Notes: generated from the letters alone by a model not told the origin. A stretch of DNA of 64,000 bases from Pseudomonas sp. TH31 (GCF_016650815.1 NZ_JAEKEZ010000038.1:1-64000); one strand, 5' to 3'. Shown: positions 26,680 to 36,551, numbered from the stretch's first letter. Numbers and translations are program-made.

Positions 26680-27594
26680 ATGCTGCACATCCGAACCCCG
26701 TTGATTCTGCATCCGGGCCTGTCCACGCCAACCCGGCGAATCTGGCTCAAACTGGAAAACCTGCAACCCAGCGGCTCGTTCAAACTGCGCGGCATGGGGC
26801 TTTTGTGCAGCCAGGCCGCCGCCCAGGGCAAGCGTAAAGTCGTCTGCCCATCCGGCGGCAACGCCGGTTTTGCGACGGCCGTGGCCGCCGCGCGCCTGGG
26901 CCTGAAAGCCTGCATCGTCGTCCCCAACACCACCCCCGAAAGCACCCGCCTGCGGATCAGCAAAACCGGTGCCGAGGTGATTGTCCACGGCAAAGTCTGG
27001 GACGACGCCAATCAACGGGCCAAGGAACTCGCCCGGGGCGCGCGCACCGAATACGTGCCGGCCTTCGATCACCCGGTGCTGTGGGAAGGCCACAGCACGA
27101 TGATCGATGAAATCCTCGACGATTGCCCCGAGGTCGATGTTGTAGTGACGTCGGTGGGCGGGGGTGGTTTGCTGGCCGGGATTCTCACCGGATTGATCCG
27201 CCACAAACGCATGGATTGCCGGATCGTTGCCTGCGAAACCGAGGGCGCGGCGTCGTTTGCTGCGGCGGTCGAGGCCGGCCATCCGGTCCGGCTGGCGCGG
27301 ATCAGCACGGTTGCCACGTCCCTGGGTGCGAGCCAGGTCGCGGCCTGGCCGGTGGAGCACATCCGCGACTTCCCCCACGAATGCGTGGTGCTCGGCGATG
27401 ACGCAGCGATCATGGGCGTGGTCCGCTATGCCAGTGACCTGCGCCAGTTGGTCGAACCGGCCTGCGGGGTGTCGCTGGCGGTGGCGTACCTCGATCACCC
27501 GGCGATATCCGAGGCTCATGACGTGGTGATCATTGTCTGCGGCGGGGTCAGTATTACGGCGCAATTGGTGGCGGGATGGGCGCGGCACCATTGA
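26680..27594 (+). CDS. PLP-dependent L-serine/L-threonine dehydratase-like enzyme
   Basis: The 304-residue protein is a fold-type II PLP enzyme. The Schiff-base Lys lies in QPSGSFKLRGMG (about residue 36), the asparagine loop is SGGNAGFATA, and the glycine-rich phosphate cradle is SVGGGGLLAGI. The arrangement matches serine/threonine dehydratases that deaminate to pyruvate or 2-oxobutyrate. No regulatory ACT domain is present, so it looks catabolic. AAGGAACCCC precedes the ATG. It converges with the next gene, with only 12 bp between stops. Confidence 0.86.
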   Translation: MLHIRTPLILHPGLSTPTRRIWLKLENLQPSGSFKLRGMGLLCSQAAAQGKRKVVCPSGGNAGFATAVAAARLGLKACIVVPNTTPESTRLRISKTGAEVIVHGKVWDDANQRAKELARGARTEYVPAFDHPVLWEGHSTMIDEILDDCPEVDVVVTSVGGGGLLAGILTGLIRHKRMDCRIVACETEGAASFAAAVEAGHPVRLARISTVATSLGASQVAAWPVEHIRDFPHECVVLGDDAAIMGVVRYASDLRQLVEPACGVSLAVAYLDHPAISEAHDVVIIVCGGVSITAQLVAGWARHH

Positions 27595-27606
27595 ACCCCA
27601 GTACCT

Positions 27607-28377
27607 TCAAAACCGCAGCGTCGCCCCCGTGGTCGGCCACTGGTCTCGGTCGCCGACCAGGCTGCGCCCCAGCACCAGATCAACATCGATCCGCTGGCCA
27701 ACGTGCAACCGTGGCCCGGCCTGCCACGCCTGTTCGCCGCCTCGTTGGCCGTAGCGTTCGGCGATCAGGGTCAGGGAGTGGGCGAGGTCGTATTCCACGC
27801 CCGTGCCCCAGGTCCAGCGATGGTTTTGTTCGCCGTCGTCATAGGCGTGCGCCCAACCGGCGTTGAAGTTCAGGCGTAGGCTTTCCAGCGGTTGGTAGGT
27901 CAGCGGCAGGTTCAGGTCGCCGCCGTCAAAGGCATGTGCGCGATTGACGGCAACGTGCGCCGAGCCGGCCAGCGCCAGTTCAAGTCCGAGATCGTCCCAG
28001 GAGAACAGTCGGGCCTTGAATTGGGGGCTCAGCTGCGTTTCCCCGGTGCCATCCTCGCGGCTGTACTGCGCGGCGGCACCGAGTTGCACAGTGGGCAGGC
28101 CTTTGAACGTGCAGTCCTGAGACACCACGCTGTTACTGGATGAGTTGTGCCGGCCATTCTGATACCAGGCGTCGATGTTGCATTCGCCGGGGGCGTTGAT
28201 GGCCGCGTCATCCACGGTATACGAGCCGCCAGCGGCGTGAGCGTTGGAGATTGTGCTTAACAGCGCAATCACACCCAGTGTGAAGCTGACGAACAGCAGA
28301 TTGCGTCGTAGCCTCCGGCCCTGGGCGGGCGGCAGGCTGCGGGTTAAAGCGGTGAACAAACGCGTTGGCTTTTGCAT
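27607..28377 (-). CDS. Exported beta-barrel-like protein
   Basis: The 256-residue protein has a long signal region (hydrophobic LLFVSFTLGVIALLSTI, cut near AHA) and a mature part rich in alternating hydrophobic strands, Gly and aromatic residues, ending with Phe (TTGATLRF), as outer-membrane barrels do. Two Cys (CNID, DCTF) may form a disulfide. I do not recognise a named family; it could be a small porin-like or MetA-pathway phenol-degradation type outer-membrane protein. GAGG precedes the start. Confidence 0.65.
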   Translation of the reverse strand: MQKPTRLFTALTRSLPPAQGRRLRRNLLFVSFTLGVIALLSTISNAHAAGGSYTVDDAAINAPGECNIDAWYQNGRHNSSSNSVVSQDCTFKGLPTVQLGAAAQYSREDGTGETQLSPQFKARLFSWDDLGLELALAGSAHVAVNRAHAFDGGDLNLPLTYQPLESLRLNFNAGWAHAYDDGEQNHRWTWGTGVEYDLAHSLTLIAERYGQRGGEQAWQAGPRLHVGQRIDVDLVLGRSLVGDRDQWPTTGATLRF

Positions 28378-28433
28378 GGGAGTGACCTCAAACGTTGTGT
28401 TGGCAGGCGCGACTTAGCCGCGATCCTCTACCG

Positions 28434-28766
28434 TTAAGGTTTGCAAACCGGCCGCCCGGCTTGGGCGACCAGTTCTTCGGTGTCTTCGCCGCCGGGCAGG
28501 GCGATCACCACGTCGGGGCGGCTGTCGCGCAACATGAAATGGTTGCGCAAGCGTTCGGCCAATTTGCCGTGGCGTTGCCAGTTGGGCGGGTAGCGCACGA
28601 TGTCGGCGCCGTGTTCCCGGGCCCATTCCTCGATGTCGGCGCCCAGGTATTGGTTGCCGCCATGGATCAGCACCTGCACCGAGTGCAAGCGCCGGAAGGC
28701 GTCGAGCACACGCCGGCACTGGCGGCTGTCGGTGTAATGGCGGCCCGCACACATCAGGACGCGCAT
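28434..28766 (-). CDS. DUF2493 (YspA-like SLOG) protein
   Basis: The 110-residue protein starts MRVLMCAGRHYTD, then HSVQVLIHGGNQYLGADIEE and PDVVIALPGGEDTEELV. This is the DUF2493/YspA SLOG family, whose Rossmann-like fold binds a nucleotide-type ligand. Its function is unknown; family members often occur near stress, phage or nucleotide-signalling genes. It overlaps the 3' end of the Na/Pi transporter gene by 13 bases with its own AAGGAAG site, so the two are co-translated. Confidence 0.87.
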   Translation of the reverse strand: MRVLMCAGRHYTDSRQCRRVLDAFRRLHSVQVLIHGGNQYLGADIEEWAREHGADIVRYPPNWQRHGKLAERLRNHFMLRDSRPDVVIALPGGEDTEELVAQAGRPVCKP

Positions 28767-30403
28767 GGCGAGGCTTCCTTGCTGGCGTCATCGTTCAGCG
28801 GCTCACCGGCCCGCTCCAGCAACGGGTAGGCGAGGGCGGCGATGTGGTGATGCACCCGGCGGTAATCGCGCAGCACTCGCTGGAAAATGTCGCCGGACTC
28901 GGCCCAGGTGCTTTTGTCCTCCTGCAATTTACGAAAGTGCTCGCGGCTGGCGCCGGCTTCGAGCCTTCTGACGCTCTCCTTGCGCTGGATCAGTTGGTGC
29001 GCGGTGGCAATGTCTTCGCGCAGGAACACGGTGATCGCCAGGCTCAGGCTTTCCAGCAGCGCCTCGTGCAACGGCGCAATGTTCCTCAGTTCGAACACCG
29101 AGAAGTGCTCACCGCGCCGCAAGCGGCGCATGGCCAACTGCGTGAGGCTGCTGGAAAGAATGTCCGCCGCATGTTCGAGGTTGATCACGAACGTGAGGAT
29201 TTCCTGGGAGCGATCGGCGTCGCTGTCGCTGATCCCTTCCTGGCCGATGTCTGCCAGGTACGCACGTATCGCCGCACTGAGCAGGTCCAGGGATTGATCG
29301 ATATTGCGCACCTGATCGGCACACCCCGGCGCCGAGCTATGGAACAACTGCAGCGTGCGTTCGAGCATGGCCGAGAGCATGTCGGCCATGCGCAGGGCTT
29401 CGCGGGCGGCGTTGGACAGACCGATGTTGGCCACTTCCAGTCCAGCCTCGTCGAGGTAGTGCGGCATGCCCGGATCGACATCCCGTGCCGGCTCCGGTAG
29501 CAGCCGGGTCAGCAGTTTGGCCAGCGGTTCGGTGAAACCGATGAACACCAGCGCCAGCAGCAGGTTGAAGCCGGTGTGGAGGTAAACCACCCATGCGCCG
29601 GGATTGAGATTCAGCGACGCCAGCCATCCAGCCAACGGCAATACCACCGCCGCACCCAGCGAACGCACCAGCAGATTTCCGAGCGGCAGGCGTCGGCCAA
29701 CGTTGGAGCCGGCGTTGATGACCGACGGCAACGCCCCGCCAATATTCACCCCGAGCACCAGCGCGACGATGGTGGTCGCCGAGAGCATCCCGGTCGCCGC
29801 CAGCGACACAATCAGCAGCACCACGGCCACGCTGGAATGGCAGAGCCAGGTGAGGATCAGCGCCACCAGCAGCGCGATCAGCAGGTCGCCATCCAGGCTT
29901 TGCATGATCAGTTGGAACACTGGCGTGCTTTCAACATCCGCCAGCGTCGAACCGAGCATGTGCAGGGCCATCAGCATCAGCCCCAGGCCGATCAGCGCAC
30001 AGCCGACGCTCTCGAAACGCGAGTCATCGCGCAACCGGAAGACGATCAGGCCTGTCAGCAGAACGATGGGCGTCAGGATCGAAATGTCAGCGCTGAGCAG
30101 TTGCACCACCAGGGTCGAACCGATGTTGGCGCCGAGCATCACTGCCAGCGCCGGGGCCAGGCCCAGGGTGCCGGCAGCGGTGAACGAGGTGGCCATCAGG
30201 CTGACGGCGGTGCTGCTTTGCAATACGCCGGTGATGCCGATGCCCGCGAGCAAGGCCAGCCAGCGGTTATTCAGGTGCTGGCCCATCCAGTGGCGCAGTG
30301 GCGTGCCGAAGCCGCGCAACAGCGCCGAAGAAATCATGTGCGTGCCCCACAGCAACAGTGCAATGGCGCCCGCGAGGTTGATCAGTAGAGTCGTTCCCGA
30401 CAT
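28754..30403 (-). CDS. Na+/phosphate cotransporter family protein (NptA/YjbB-like)
   Basis: The 549-residue protein has an N-terminal membrane domain with two inverted halves bearing the QSSTA-type motifs (GVLQSSTAVSLMA near 60, LCHSSVAVVLLI near 190) of type II Na/Pi transporters. The cytoplasmic C-terminal 220 residues are a PhoU-like helical domain. It probably moves phosphate, possibly outward as YjbB does. AAGGAGAG precedes the ATG. The DUF2493 gene follows with overlap. The Mg2+ ATPase gene lies upstream in the same direction across a REP hairpin. Confidence 0.9.
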   Translation of the reverse strand: MSGTTLLINLAGAIALLLWGTHMISSALLRGFGTPLRHWMGQHLNNRWLALLAGIGITGVLQSSTAVSLMATSFTAAGTLGLAPALAVMLGANIGSTLVVQLLSADISILTPIVLLTGLIVFRLRDDSRFESVGCALIGLGLMLMALHMLGSTLADVESTPVFQLIMQSLDGDLLIALLVALILTWLCHSSVAVVLLIVSLAATGMLSATTIVALVLGVNIGGALPSVINAGSNVGRRLPLGNLLVRSLGAAVVLPLAGWLASLNLNPGAWVVYLHTGFNLLLALVFIGFTEPLAKLLTRLLPEPARDVDPGMPHYLDEAGLEVANIGLSNAAREALRMADMLSAMLERTLQLFHSSAPGCADQVRNIDQSLDLLSAAIRAYLADIGQEGISDSDADRSQEILTFVINLEHAADILSSSLTQLAMRRLRRGEHFSVFELRNIAPLHEALLESLSLAITVFLREDIATAHQLIQRKESVRRLEAGASREHFRKLQEDKSTWAESGDIFQRVLRDYRRVHHHIAALAYPLLERAGEPLNDDASKEASPCAS

Positions 30404-30475
30404 GAGAACTCTCCTTTATTTCGTGTTGCATTGATTAACGGCCGGAAGGCCGGAGGGGCTGTGAACACAAAACCT

Positions 30476-30518
30476 GTAGGAGCTGCCGAAGGCTCGGGCC
30501 GCGTTCGGCAGCTCCTAC
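30476..30518. repeat. Collapsed REP hairpin
   Basis: GTAGGAGCTGCCGAA and its exact complement face each other around a short centre GGCTCGGGCCGCG, giving a compact hairpin between the mgtA-like and Na/Pi transporter genes. It looks like a deletion product of the insert-bearing REPIN subtype seen at 22765-22901. Confidence 0.88.
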
Positions 30519-30553
30519 AGGGGGCGGGTTGGCAGGCCCGCCGGTTCAGTGTT

Positions 30554-33273
30554 TTAGAACCACTGCTTGAAGCGGCGGATGTAGATCGTCTTCATGGTCT
30601 GCGCAACCACGCAGTAGCTGAGCAAAGTACCCACCAGCCAAGGGAAGTATTCCCATGGCAGCGGCACCAGGCCGACCATCGTCCCCAGCGGCGAGAACGG
30701 GATGTAGATGCCCAGGCCGATCACCACGCCGGTCGCCAGGATCACCGGCAACGCCGCGGTGCTCTGGAAGAACGGAATCTTCTGGGTACGCAGCATGTGC
30801 ACCACCAACGTCTGCGACAGCAACCCTTCGATGAACCAGCCGGACTGGAACAGGCTCTGCATTTCCACGCTGTTGGCGGCGAACACGTACCACATCAGGG
30901 CAAACGTGGTGATGTCGAAGATCGACGAGGTCGGCCCGATCCACAACATGAAGCGGCCGATGTTCTTCGCGTCCCACTTGCGGGGTTTACGCAGGTATTC
31001 CTTGTCCATCTTGTCCCACGGCAAGGCCAGCTGAGAGATGTCGTACATGAGGTTTTGCAGCAGCAGGTGGATCGCCAGCATCGGCATAAACGGAATGAAC
31101 GCACTGGCCACCAGCACCGAGAACACGTTGCCGAAGTTGGAGCTGGCGGTCATGTTCAGGTACTTCATGATATTGCCGAAGGTTTCGCGGCCCTTGAGCA
31201 CGCCTTCTTCGAGCACCATCAGGCTCTTTTCCAGGAGGATGATGTCCGCCGATTCCTTGGCGATGTCAGTGCCGCTGTCCACCGAGATCCCGACGTCGGC
31301 ATCGCGCAGCGCCGGGGCGTCGTTGATGCCGTCGCCAAGGAACCCCACGGTGTGACCGTTCGATTGCAGGGCCTTGAGCACCGGGATTTTTGCAGCGGCG
31401 TCAGCTTGGCAAACACCGTGCGTTCTTCGACCCGCAGCTTGAGGGTGGTGTCGTCCATGTGCTCGATGTCCTGGCCGAGCAGCGGCGTGCCCGGATCGAG
31501 TCCGACTTCGCGGCAGATCTTGCAGGTGACCACGGCGTTGTCGCCGGTCAGCACCTTGACGGTCACACCCATCTCGCGCAGTGCGGCAATGGCCGGGCCG
31601 GCGGTTTCCTTCGGTGGATCGAGGAAGGTCAGGAAGCCGCGAATCACCAGATCACGTTCATCGGTGGTGCTGTACTGGTTTTTGCTCCGGGCTTGCGGGA
31701 TCTCGCGGGTGGCGACTACCAGTACGCGGAAGCCATCCTCGTTGTACTCGTTGGCCAGGGCCAGCAAGTCTTTACGGCGCTGTGCATCCAGCGCGATGAC
31801 CTGGCCGTTTTCATTGATGTGGCTGGCGATGGACAGCATTTCCTCGACCGCGCCTTTGCACACCATCAGGTGATCGTCGCGGCTGTCCTTGACGATGATC
31901 GACAGGCGTCGACGGACGAAATCGAATGGCAATTCATCGACCTTGCTGTAGGCGAATGGCACCCGGAACTTCGGATTTCGGTCGGCAAATTGCACCACCG
32001 CCTGGTCCATCAGGTTTTTCAGACCGCTTTGGTGATGGCTGTTAAGCCACGCCAGTTCAAGGATCGAATCGTCGCGCCGGCCGTGGCTGTCGACATGATG
32101 CTCGAGAATGATCTTGTCCTGGGTCAGGGTGCCGGTCTTGTCGGTGCACAGCACGTCCATCGAACCGAAGTTCTGGATCGCGTTGAGGCGCTTGACCACC
32201 ACTTTGCGCTTGGCCATGGCCATCGCGCCTTTGGCCAGGTTGGCGCTGACGATCATCGGCAGCATTTCCGGGGTCAGGCCGACTGCGACGGCCAGAGCGA
32301 ACAGGAACGCATCGCCCCAATCGCCTTTGGAGAAGCCGTTGAGCAGGAACACGATCGGCACCATCACCAGCATGAAGCGAATCAGCAACCAACTGACGCT
32401 GTTCACCCCACGGTCGAATGCGGTTTGCACCCGCGAGCCGACGATGGCTTTGGCCAGGGAGCCGAAGTAGGTCCGCGAACCCGTGGCGACCACCACCGCC
32501 TTGGCCGTGCCGCTGACCACGTTGGTGCCCATGAAGCAGATGTTCGGCAGGTCCAGCAGGTTCGACTGATCGGCCGCGGTGCTGGTGGCGGATTTCTGCG
32601 CCACGTTGCCCAGAGTGTCGTATTTCTCGACTGGCAAGGCTTCGCCGGTCAGTACCGCCTGGCTGATGAACAGGTCACGGGATTCGATCAGGCGGATGTC
32701 GGCCGGGATCATGTCGCCCGCGCTCAACTGCACGATGTCACCGGTCACCAGTTCACGCATCGGCACTTCACGCAGCACCGATTTGCCATCCTTGTGCTCA
32801 CGGCGCAGCACGGTGGCGGTGGTGCGCACCATGGCTTTCAGGGCTTCGGCGGACTTGGTCGAGCGGTATTCCTGCCAGAAGCGCAGCAGGCTGCTGAGGC
32901 TGACCATGGTCATGATAATGATGACTTTGGTCAGGTCTGCTTCATCCGCTTCGCCGTTGCTGATCGGCAGCCAATAGTCAGTGAAAAAACTGATACCGGC
33001 CAACGTCAGCAGCACGTAGATGAACGGGTTATTGAGGGCTTTGAGCAGTTGGAGGAGGGCGTGAGGCGGCTTGTCGTGGGCCACTTCGTTGTAGCCGCCA
33101 CGGGCCAGGCGGCCCTGGGCTTCGAGTTCGGTCAAGCCGTCAGGGGTGGCGTTGAGGTTGGTCAGCGTCACGGCGAGGCCGTTTTGCGCTTCCCGGGCGG
33201 CGCGCATCGACAGCTTGGCGTTGTCGCTGCTGGCGCCCTGGGTGGTTTTCTTTGCGGTTTTTACAAGGGTCAT
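30554..33273 (-). CDS. mgtA: Magnesium-translocating P-type ATPase, one apparent frameshift
   Basis: The repaired protein has 906 residues, normal for MgtA/MgtB (P3B) ATPases that import Mg2+. It shows the actuator loop VLTGEALPVEK, the phosphorylation motif VLCTDKTGTLT, FVRRRLSIIV and the hinge FLGDGINDAPALRDADVGIS, then six C-terminal membrane segments. The last third lies in another frame; adding one C to CC at 31381-31382 restores LQKSRVLKALQSNGHTVGFLG. GGAG before ATG 33273 decides the start. A perfect hairpin sits immediately upstream of that site. Expression on Mg2+ starvation is expected from the family. Confidence 0.9.
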
Positions 33274-33284
33274 TGCTGTGCTCC

Positions 33285-33302
33285 TGCCGCAGGCTTGCGG
33301 CA
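33285..33302 (-). promoter_or_regulatory. Hairpin abutting the mgtA ribosome site
   Basis: On the coding strand TGCCGCA-AGCC-TGCGGCA forms a perfect seven-base-pair stem with a four-base loop, ending directly at the GGAG Shine-Dalgarno sequence. It could hinder or pace ribosome loading, or insulate the site from leader structures. MgtA leaders are regulatory in enterobacteria, but nothing similar is established for this sequence. Confidence 0.5.
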
Positions 33303-33554
33303 CGACACACAGGCACCTCAGCTAATTAAAGACGAGCGCACGTATGTCGAGCCGCAAATAAGCGATCGATTCTGATAGTTGCGTTTTTATGTTTAACGTT
33401 CGCTGGCCGTCTATTGAAAAGTGACGGGCAGCGAACCGCCTACTGGCTTCGTCCATAATGAGTTCCAATAATTTTGTTTTTAACAGGCAATAATAAGTTG
33501 CCGAATTCCTATATAAGGAAAACGTTCGGGAAGGACTTTTAAAGTACCTTCAAC
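33303..33554. other. Leader and promoter region of mgtA
   Basis: About 250 bp, clearly richer in A+T than the genes, separate mgtA from the small upstream gene. I see no REP copy and no convincing paired PhoP-type half-sites; TGTTTA occurs once near 33391. A short inverted repeat TTCCTATATAAGGAA lies at about 33507-33522. Confidence 0.4.
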
Positions 33555-33851
33555 TCAATTGAAAGTGCGCACCCCAAGGTACAGGCCGAGCATCAGGCTC
33601 GCCTGCTGGAACAGGCGAGCGATGCCCCGACTCTGTGGGTCCTGACTATCGTCCATGCTCCAGCGTTGCTGAAGCTGCCCGGTCATCGGGCAGACGCGCC
33701 AGTTGGCACGCGGGTGTGCCTTGGCCGGGGAGCAATGGCTGGAAAACGGCGCGCGGGCCTGGGCCGTGACCAGGCGCTCACGGCAGAGCTTGACCCGCAT
33801 GGTCGAGGCAAAGGCGCGGACGCCGGGCATTACAGTGGATTTGAAGTTCAT
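33555..33851 (-). CDS. Small hypothetical protein
   Basis: The 98-residue protein is basic in its N-terminal half and has three Cys, with no signal peptide or clear membrane span. It contains CRERLVTAQARAPFSSHCSP and WRVCPMTGQLQQRWSMDD, and ends with a hydrophobic helix GIARLFQQASLMLGLYLGV. AGAGGT six bases before the ATG supports translation. I do not recognise the family. It lies upstream of mgtA in the same direction, 280 bp away, and need not be linked. Confidence 0.5.
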   Translation of the reverse strand: MNFKSTVMPGVRAFASTMRVKLCRERLVTAQARAPFSSHCSPAKAHPRANWRVCPMTGQLQQRWSMDDSQDPQSRGIARLFQQASLMLGLYLGVRTFN

Positions 33852-34195
33852 AACATACCTCTGGACCGGACTGACGCCGGCGAGGCAAGTTACGGTGGAG
33901 CATCAAGCTCTAGCGCAGCTCACCCGACGATAAGTCGAGTCCCGTCATGTTCTGGGTTGTGTGCCAGATCCTGCGAATTCGCAGTCACCCGACAGCGACT
34001 AGATACTGTGTCCATTGGATTCTTTTGTGAGTTGAAAAAAGGCCTGTGAAACCGGCCCGGGCAATTTACTCAGGGAGGTGGGTGAAGTCAACCTTCAATG
34101 TCCGATTAAAGTTCAATTGAATGGAAAAACTGCGGATACGATTATTGAAGTTAGAACTTGTTCAGGTAAATGACAGTTAATTGTCACGGTCCCCT
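33852..34195. other. Intergenic region without a clear gene
   Basis: This stretch has lower GC than its surroundings from about 34010 on. A short open frame ending at about 34173 would encode QCPIKVQLNGKTADTIIEVR, which looks protein-like, but it has no good start and is only about 33 codons. It may be a remnant. Nothing else is recognisable before the REPIN. Confidence 0.35.
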
Positions 34196-34302
34196 GTAGG
34201 AGCTGCCGAAGGCTGCGATCTTTTGATCTTGATCTTGATCTTGATCTTCGGCGGCTGTTGAAATGCGAAGATCAAAAGATCGCAGCCTTCGGCAGCTCCT
34301 AC
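34196..34302. repeat. REPIN, GTAGGAG family, with GATCTT hexamer run
   Basis: The inverted REP pair has a loop in which GATCTT is repeated four times in tandem after the first REP tail. Other copies of this family carry one to five hexamers, so this is a slippage-prone microsatellite inside the loop. Confidence 0.92.
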
Positions 34303-34415
34303 GCACTCGCATTACTCGTGCCGATCCAGAACTATTGTATTGCCCGCACCTGCCTGTTTCCCCGCAGTAGGGCTGCGTACCTTGGCGTCACTGCTACCCC
34401 ACAAGGACGCCCCCC

Positions 34416-35354
34416 ATGCTCAATCGTTTGATACTGCCATTTACCTTGCTCTTCACGTTTAGCGCTGCACAGGCCGCCGATGCGGAAAAATGGTATCCCT
34501 CGAAATACGGCGCCGATGACGAGATCGGTGCGCTCAACCTGTTGAACGCCGACTCGGTGCTCAACGCCGCCAAACTGATCAAGACTGGCAAGACCTATCC
34601 GCTGGCCGTGCCCATCGACAAAACCCTCCCGGCCTTCCGCCATCGCAGCTTCAACCTGACCAACGTCCAGCCAGGCGAAGCCGGCGGCACGACCATGGGC
34701 CCGAACAAGTTCACCTTCAACGATGAACTGGTGGTGGGCTGGACCGGCGTCGGCACCCAGCTCAATGGCATCGGCCATATCGGCATCGACTACGTCTACT
34801 ACAACGGCAATCGCGCGGCTGATTTCGTCACCGTCGAAGGGGTGAAAAAACTGGGCATCGAGAAGGTCCCGCCCATTGTCACCCGTGGGGTGGTGCTGGA
34901 CATGACCGCCGTGTATGGCACACCAATCGTGCCAGAGAAAACCGAGTTCAGCGTCGCCGATATCCAGAAGGCCCTCGACCTGCAAGGCATCACCATTCAG
35001 AAAGGCGATGTGGTGCTGTTCAACACCGGTTGGCTGGAGCTGCTGGGCAAGGACAACGCGAAGTTCCTCGCGGTGGAGCCGGGCATCGGCATGTCGGCGG
35101 CCAAATGGCTGGTGGACAAGCAGATCGTCGCTTTTGGCGGTGACACCTGGGCCTCGGAAATCTACCCGGCCAAGGACGGCCAGGAGTTCCCGGTCAACCA
35201 GTACATGCTGGCCAAGAACGGTATCTACAACCTGGAGCTGATCGACAGCCGCGCGCTGGTAAAAGACAAGGCCTGGGCGTTCATGTTTGTCCTCGGCCAG
35301 CCGCTGTACAAGGGCTCGACCCAGGTCAACATCAACCCGGTTGCGATTCACTGA
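34416..35354 (+). CDS. Exported cyclase-family (kynurenine formamidase-like) hydrolase
   Basis: The 312-residue protein has a signal peptide (MLNRLILPFTLLFTFSAAQA) and then a cyclase/PF04199 domain: DEIGALNLLNADSVLNAAK, GVGTQLNGIGHIG at the metal-binding site, and KGDVVLFNTGWLELLG. The family includes Zn/Mn hydrolases such as kynurenine formamidase. The usual HxGTHxD motif appears here in the TQLNGIGHIG form, known in a distinct subgroup. AAGGA precedes the ATG. Substrate unknown; periplasmic location is predicted. Confidence 0.85.
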   Translation: MLNRLILPFTLLFTFSAAQAADAEKWYPSKYGADDEIGALNLLNADSVLNAAKLIKTGKTYPLAVPIDKTLPAFRHRSFNLTNVQPGEAGGTTMGPNKFTFNDELVVGWTGVGTQLNGIGHIGIDYVYYNGNRAADFVTVEGVKKLGIEKVPPIVTRGVVLDMTAVYGTPIVPEKTEFSVADIQKALDLQGITIQKGDVVLFNTGWLELLGKDNAKFLAVEPGIGMSAAKWLVDKQIVAFGGDTWASEIYPAKDGQEFPVNQYMLAKNGIYNLELIDSRALVKDKAWAFMFVLGQPLYKGSTQVNINPVAIH

Positions 35355-35418
35355 GCGCGATTGTTCGGCGCTGACAGAGCGGGTGGTTGCCGGTATCGGT
35401 TAAACACTGCAATCCCCT

Positions 35419-35506
35419 GTGGGAGCGAGCTTGCTCGCGATTGCGGTGGATTATTCAACATGAGTGTTGGCTGAGAGTCCGCTATCGCGAGCAAGCTCGC
35501 TCTCAC
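35419..35506. repeat. REPIN, GTGGGAG family
   Basis: An inverted pair (GTGGGAGCGAGCTTGCTCGC and GCGAGCAAGCTCGCTCTCAC) separates the convergent cyclase-family and LysR genes. Confidence 0.9.
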
Positions 35507-35534
35507 AGGGGTTCTGTGGTGTGTTCTGACACAG

Positions 35535-36434
35535 TTACTGCCCCGAGCCCGGTTCGGTCAGGACTTTCCTGAACGTCTCCACCAACGGCCGCAGGTTAAT
35601 CCGGTGCCACGCCGCCCACAGCGGCGTGGTGAAGGAGATCCACGGCACGTCCCGCAGCACCACGCCTGGCGGTGCACTGCGGCTCAAACCTTTCTGGATC
35701 ATCGCGATGCCCAGACCCGACGCCACAAGCCCCAGCGCGGTGAACGGTTCGGTGGCTTCCATGCGAATGTCCGGGGTGAAACCGGCGCGGATGCAGGCGC
35801 TGACGAAGTCGTCGCGGCGGGTGACATTCTGGCGGTGTTGTACGCCGATCCATTCCTGATCGGCCAGGTCGGCCGGGGTTAGCGTCACCTGTTGGGCCAG
35901 CGGATGGTGTTCGGGCAAGGCCAACAGCATCGGGTCGTCGAGCACCTGGAAGCCCAGCAGGTCCGGGTCATCCGTGACCGGCGGTTCGCTGACCAGGGCG
36001 ATATCCAGACTACGCTGGCGCAGGCCTTCCAGTTGTTCGGCAGAACTGAGGTTGTACAACGCGACGTGGACGTTCGGCCGGTCCACGCGCAACACGCGCA
36101 GGGCATTGGGCAGCACCCCGGCGTGCATGGCATTTTCGATGTAGCCGATGCACAACCCGCCTTCTTCACCGCGACCGAGACGTTTGCCCAGTGATTCCAG
36201 GCGATTGGCGTGGGTCAGCAGGGCGCGGGTTTCAGCGAGGAAAGTCTGGCCGTCACGGGTCAGGCGGATGCGCTGCTGGCTGCGTTCGAACAGGGTCAGG
36301 CCCAGGCGTTCTTCGAGCTGGGCGATTTGCCGGCTCAGGGGCGACTGGGAAATGTGCAGGCGTTCGGCGGCGCGACCGACGTGTTCTTCTTCGGCGACGG
36401 CGACGAAGTAGCGCAATTGGCGGATGTCGATCAT
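35535..36434 (-). CDS. LysR family transcriptional regulator
   Basis: The 299-residue regulator has a typical N-terminal winged helix (RQLRYFVAVAEEEHVGRAAE, SQSPLSRQIAQLEERLGLTL) and a periplasmic-binding-like effector domain (GGLCIGYIENAMHAGVLP onward). It is intact, unlike the other two LysR genes here. I took ATG 36434 (MIDIRQL), the usual start of this subgroup. It is divergent from the AKR-SDR-SRPBCC operon, with an inverted repeat in the gap, and is the likely regulator of that operon. Confidence 0.9.
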   Translation of the reverse strand: MIDIRQLRYFVAVAEEEHVGRAAERLHISQSPLSRQIAQLEERLGLTLFERSQQRIRLTRDGQTFLAETRALLTHANRLESLGKRLGRGEEGGLCIGYIENAMHAGVLPNALRVLRVDRPNVHVALYNLSSAEQLEGLRQRSLDIALVSEPPVTDDPDLLGFQVLDDPMLLALPEHHPLAQQVTLTPADLADQEWIGVQHRQNVTRRDDFVSACIRAGFTPDIRMEATEPFTALGLVASGLGIAMIQKGLSRSAPPGVVLRDVPWISFTTPLWAAWHRINLRPLVETFRKVLTEPGSGQ

Positions 36435-36481
36435 GTCAGACCTATAGGGACTCAAGTACTGCATATTATGTCTTGGACGGT

Positions 36482-36505
36482 CAGATCATCGCAATCTACG
36501 ATCTG
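36482..36505. promoter_or_regulatory. Candidate LysR operator
   Basis: CAGATC at 36482-36487 and GATCTG at 36500-36505 form a perfect six-base inverted repeat around 12 bases and contain a T-N11-A core. It lies in the 117-bp divergent region between the LysR gene and its neighbouring operon, where such regulators bind. Confidence 0.5.
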
Positions 36506-36551
36506 CTCAACGGTCACCCACGTGGCCAACGACACTGATGAGGATTGAATA

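Noticed and set aside
31390..33375. A 661-codon open frame antisense to mgtA
   Set aside because: It mirrors the codon bias of the real ATPase gene, shows no family motifs, and crosses the apparent frameshift only because it is a shadow.
33303..33554. PhoP box or Mg2+ riboswitch upstream of mgtA
   Set aside because: Only a single TGTTTA half-site was found and no conserved riboswitch structure could be recognised.
34080..34173. A ~33-codon microprotein gene
   Set aside because: The peptide looks plausible but the possible GTG start overlaps its own ribosome site and there is no other support.
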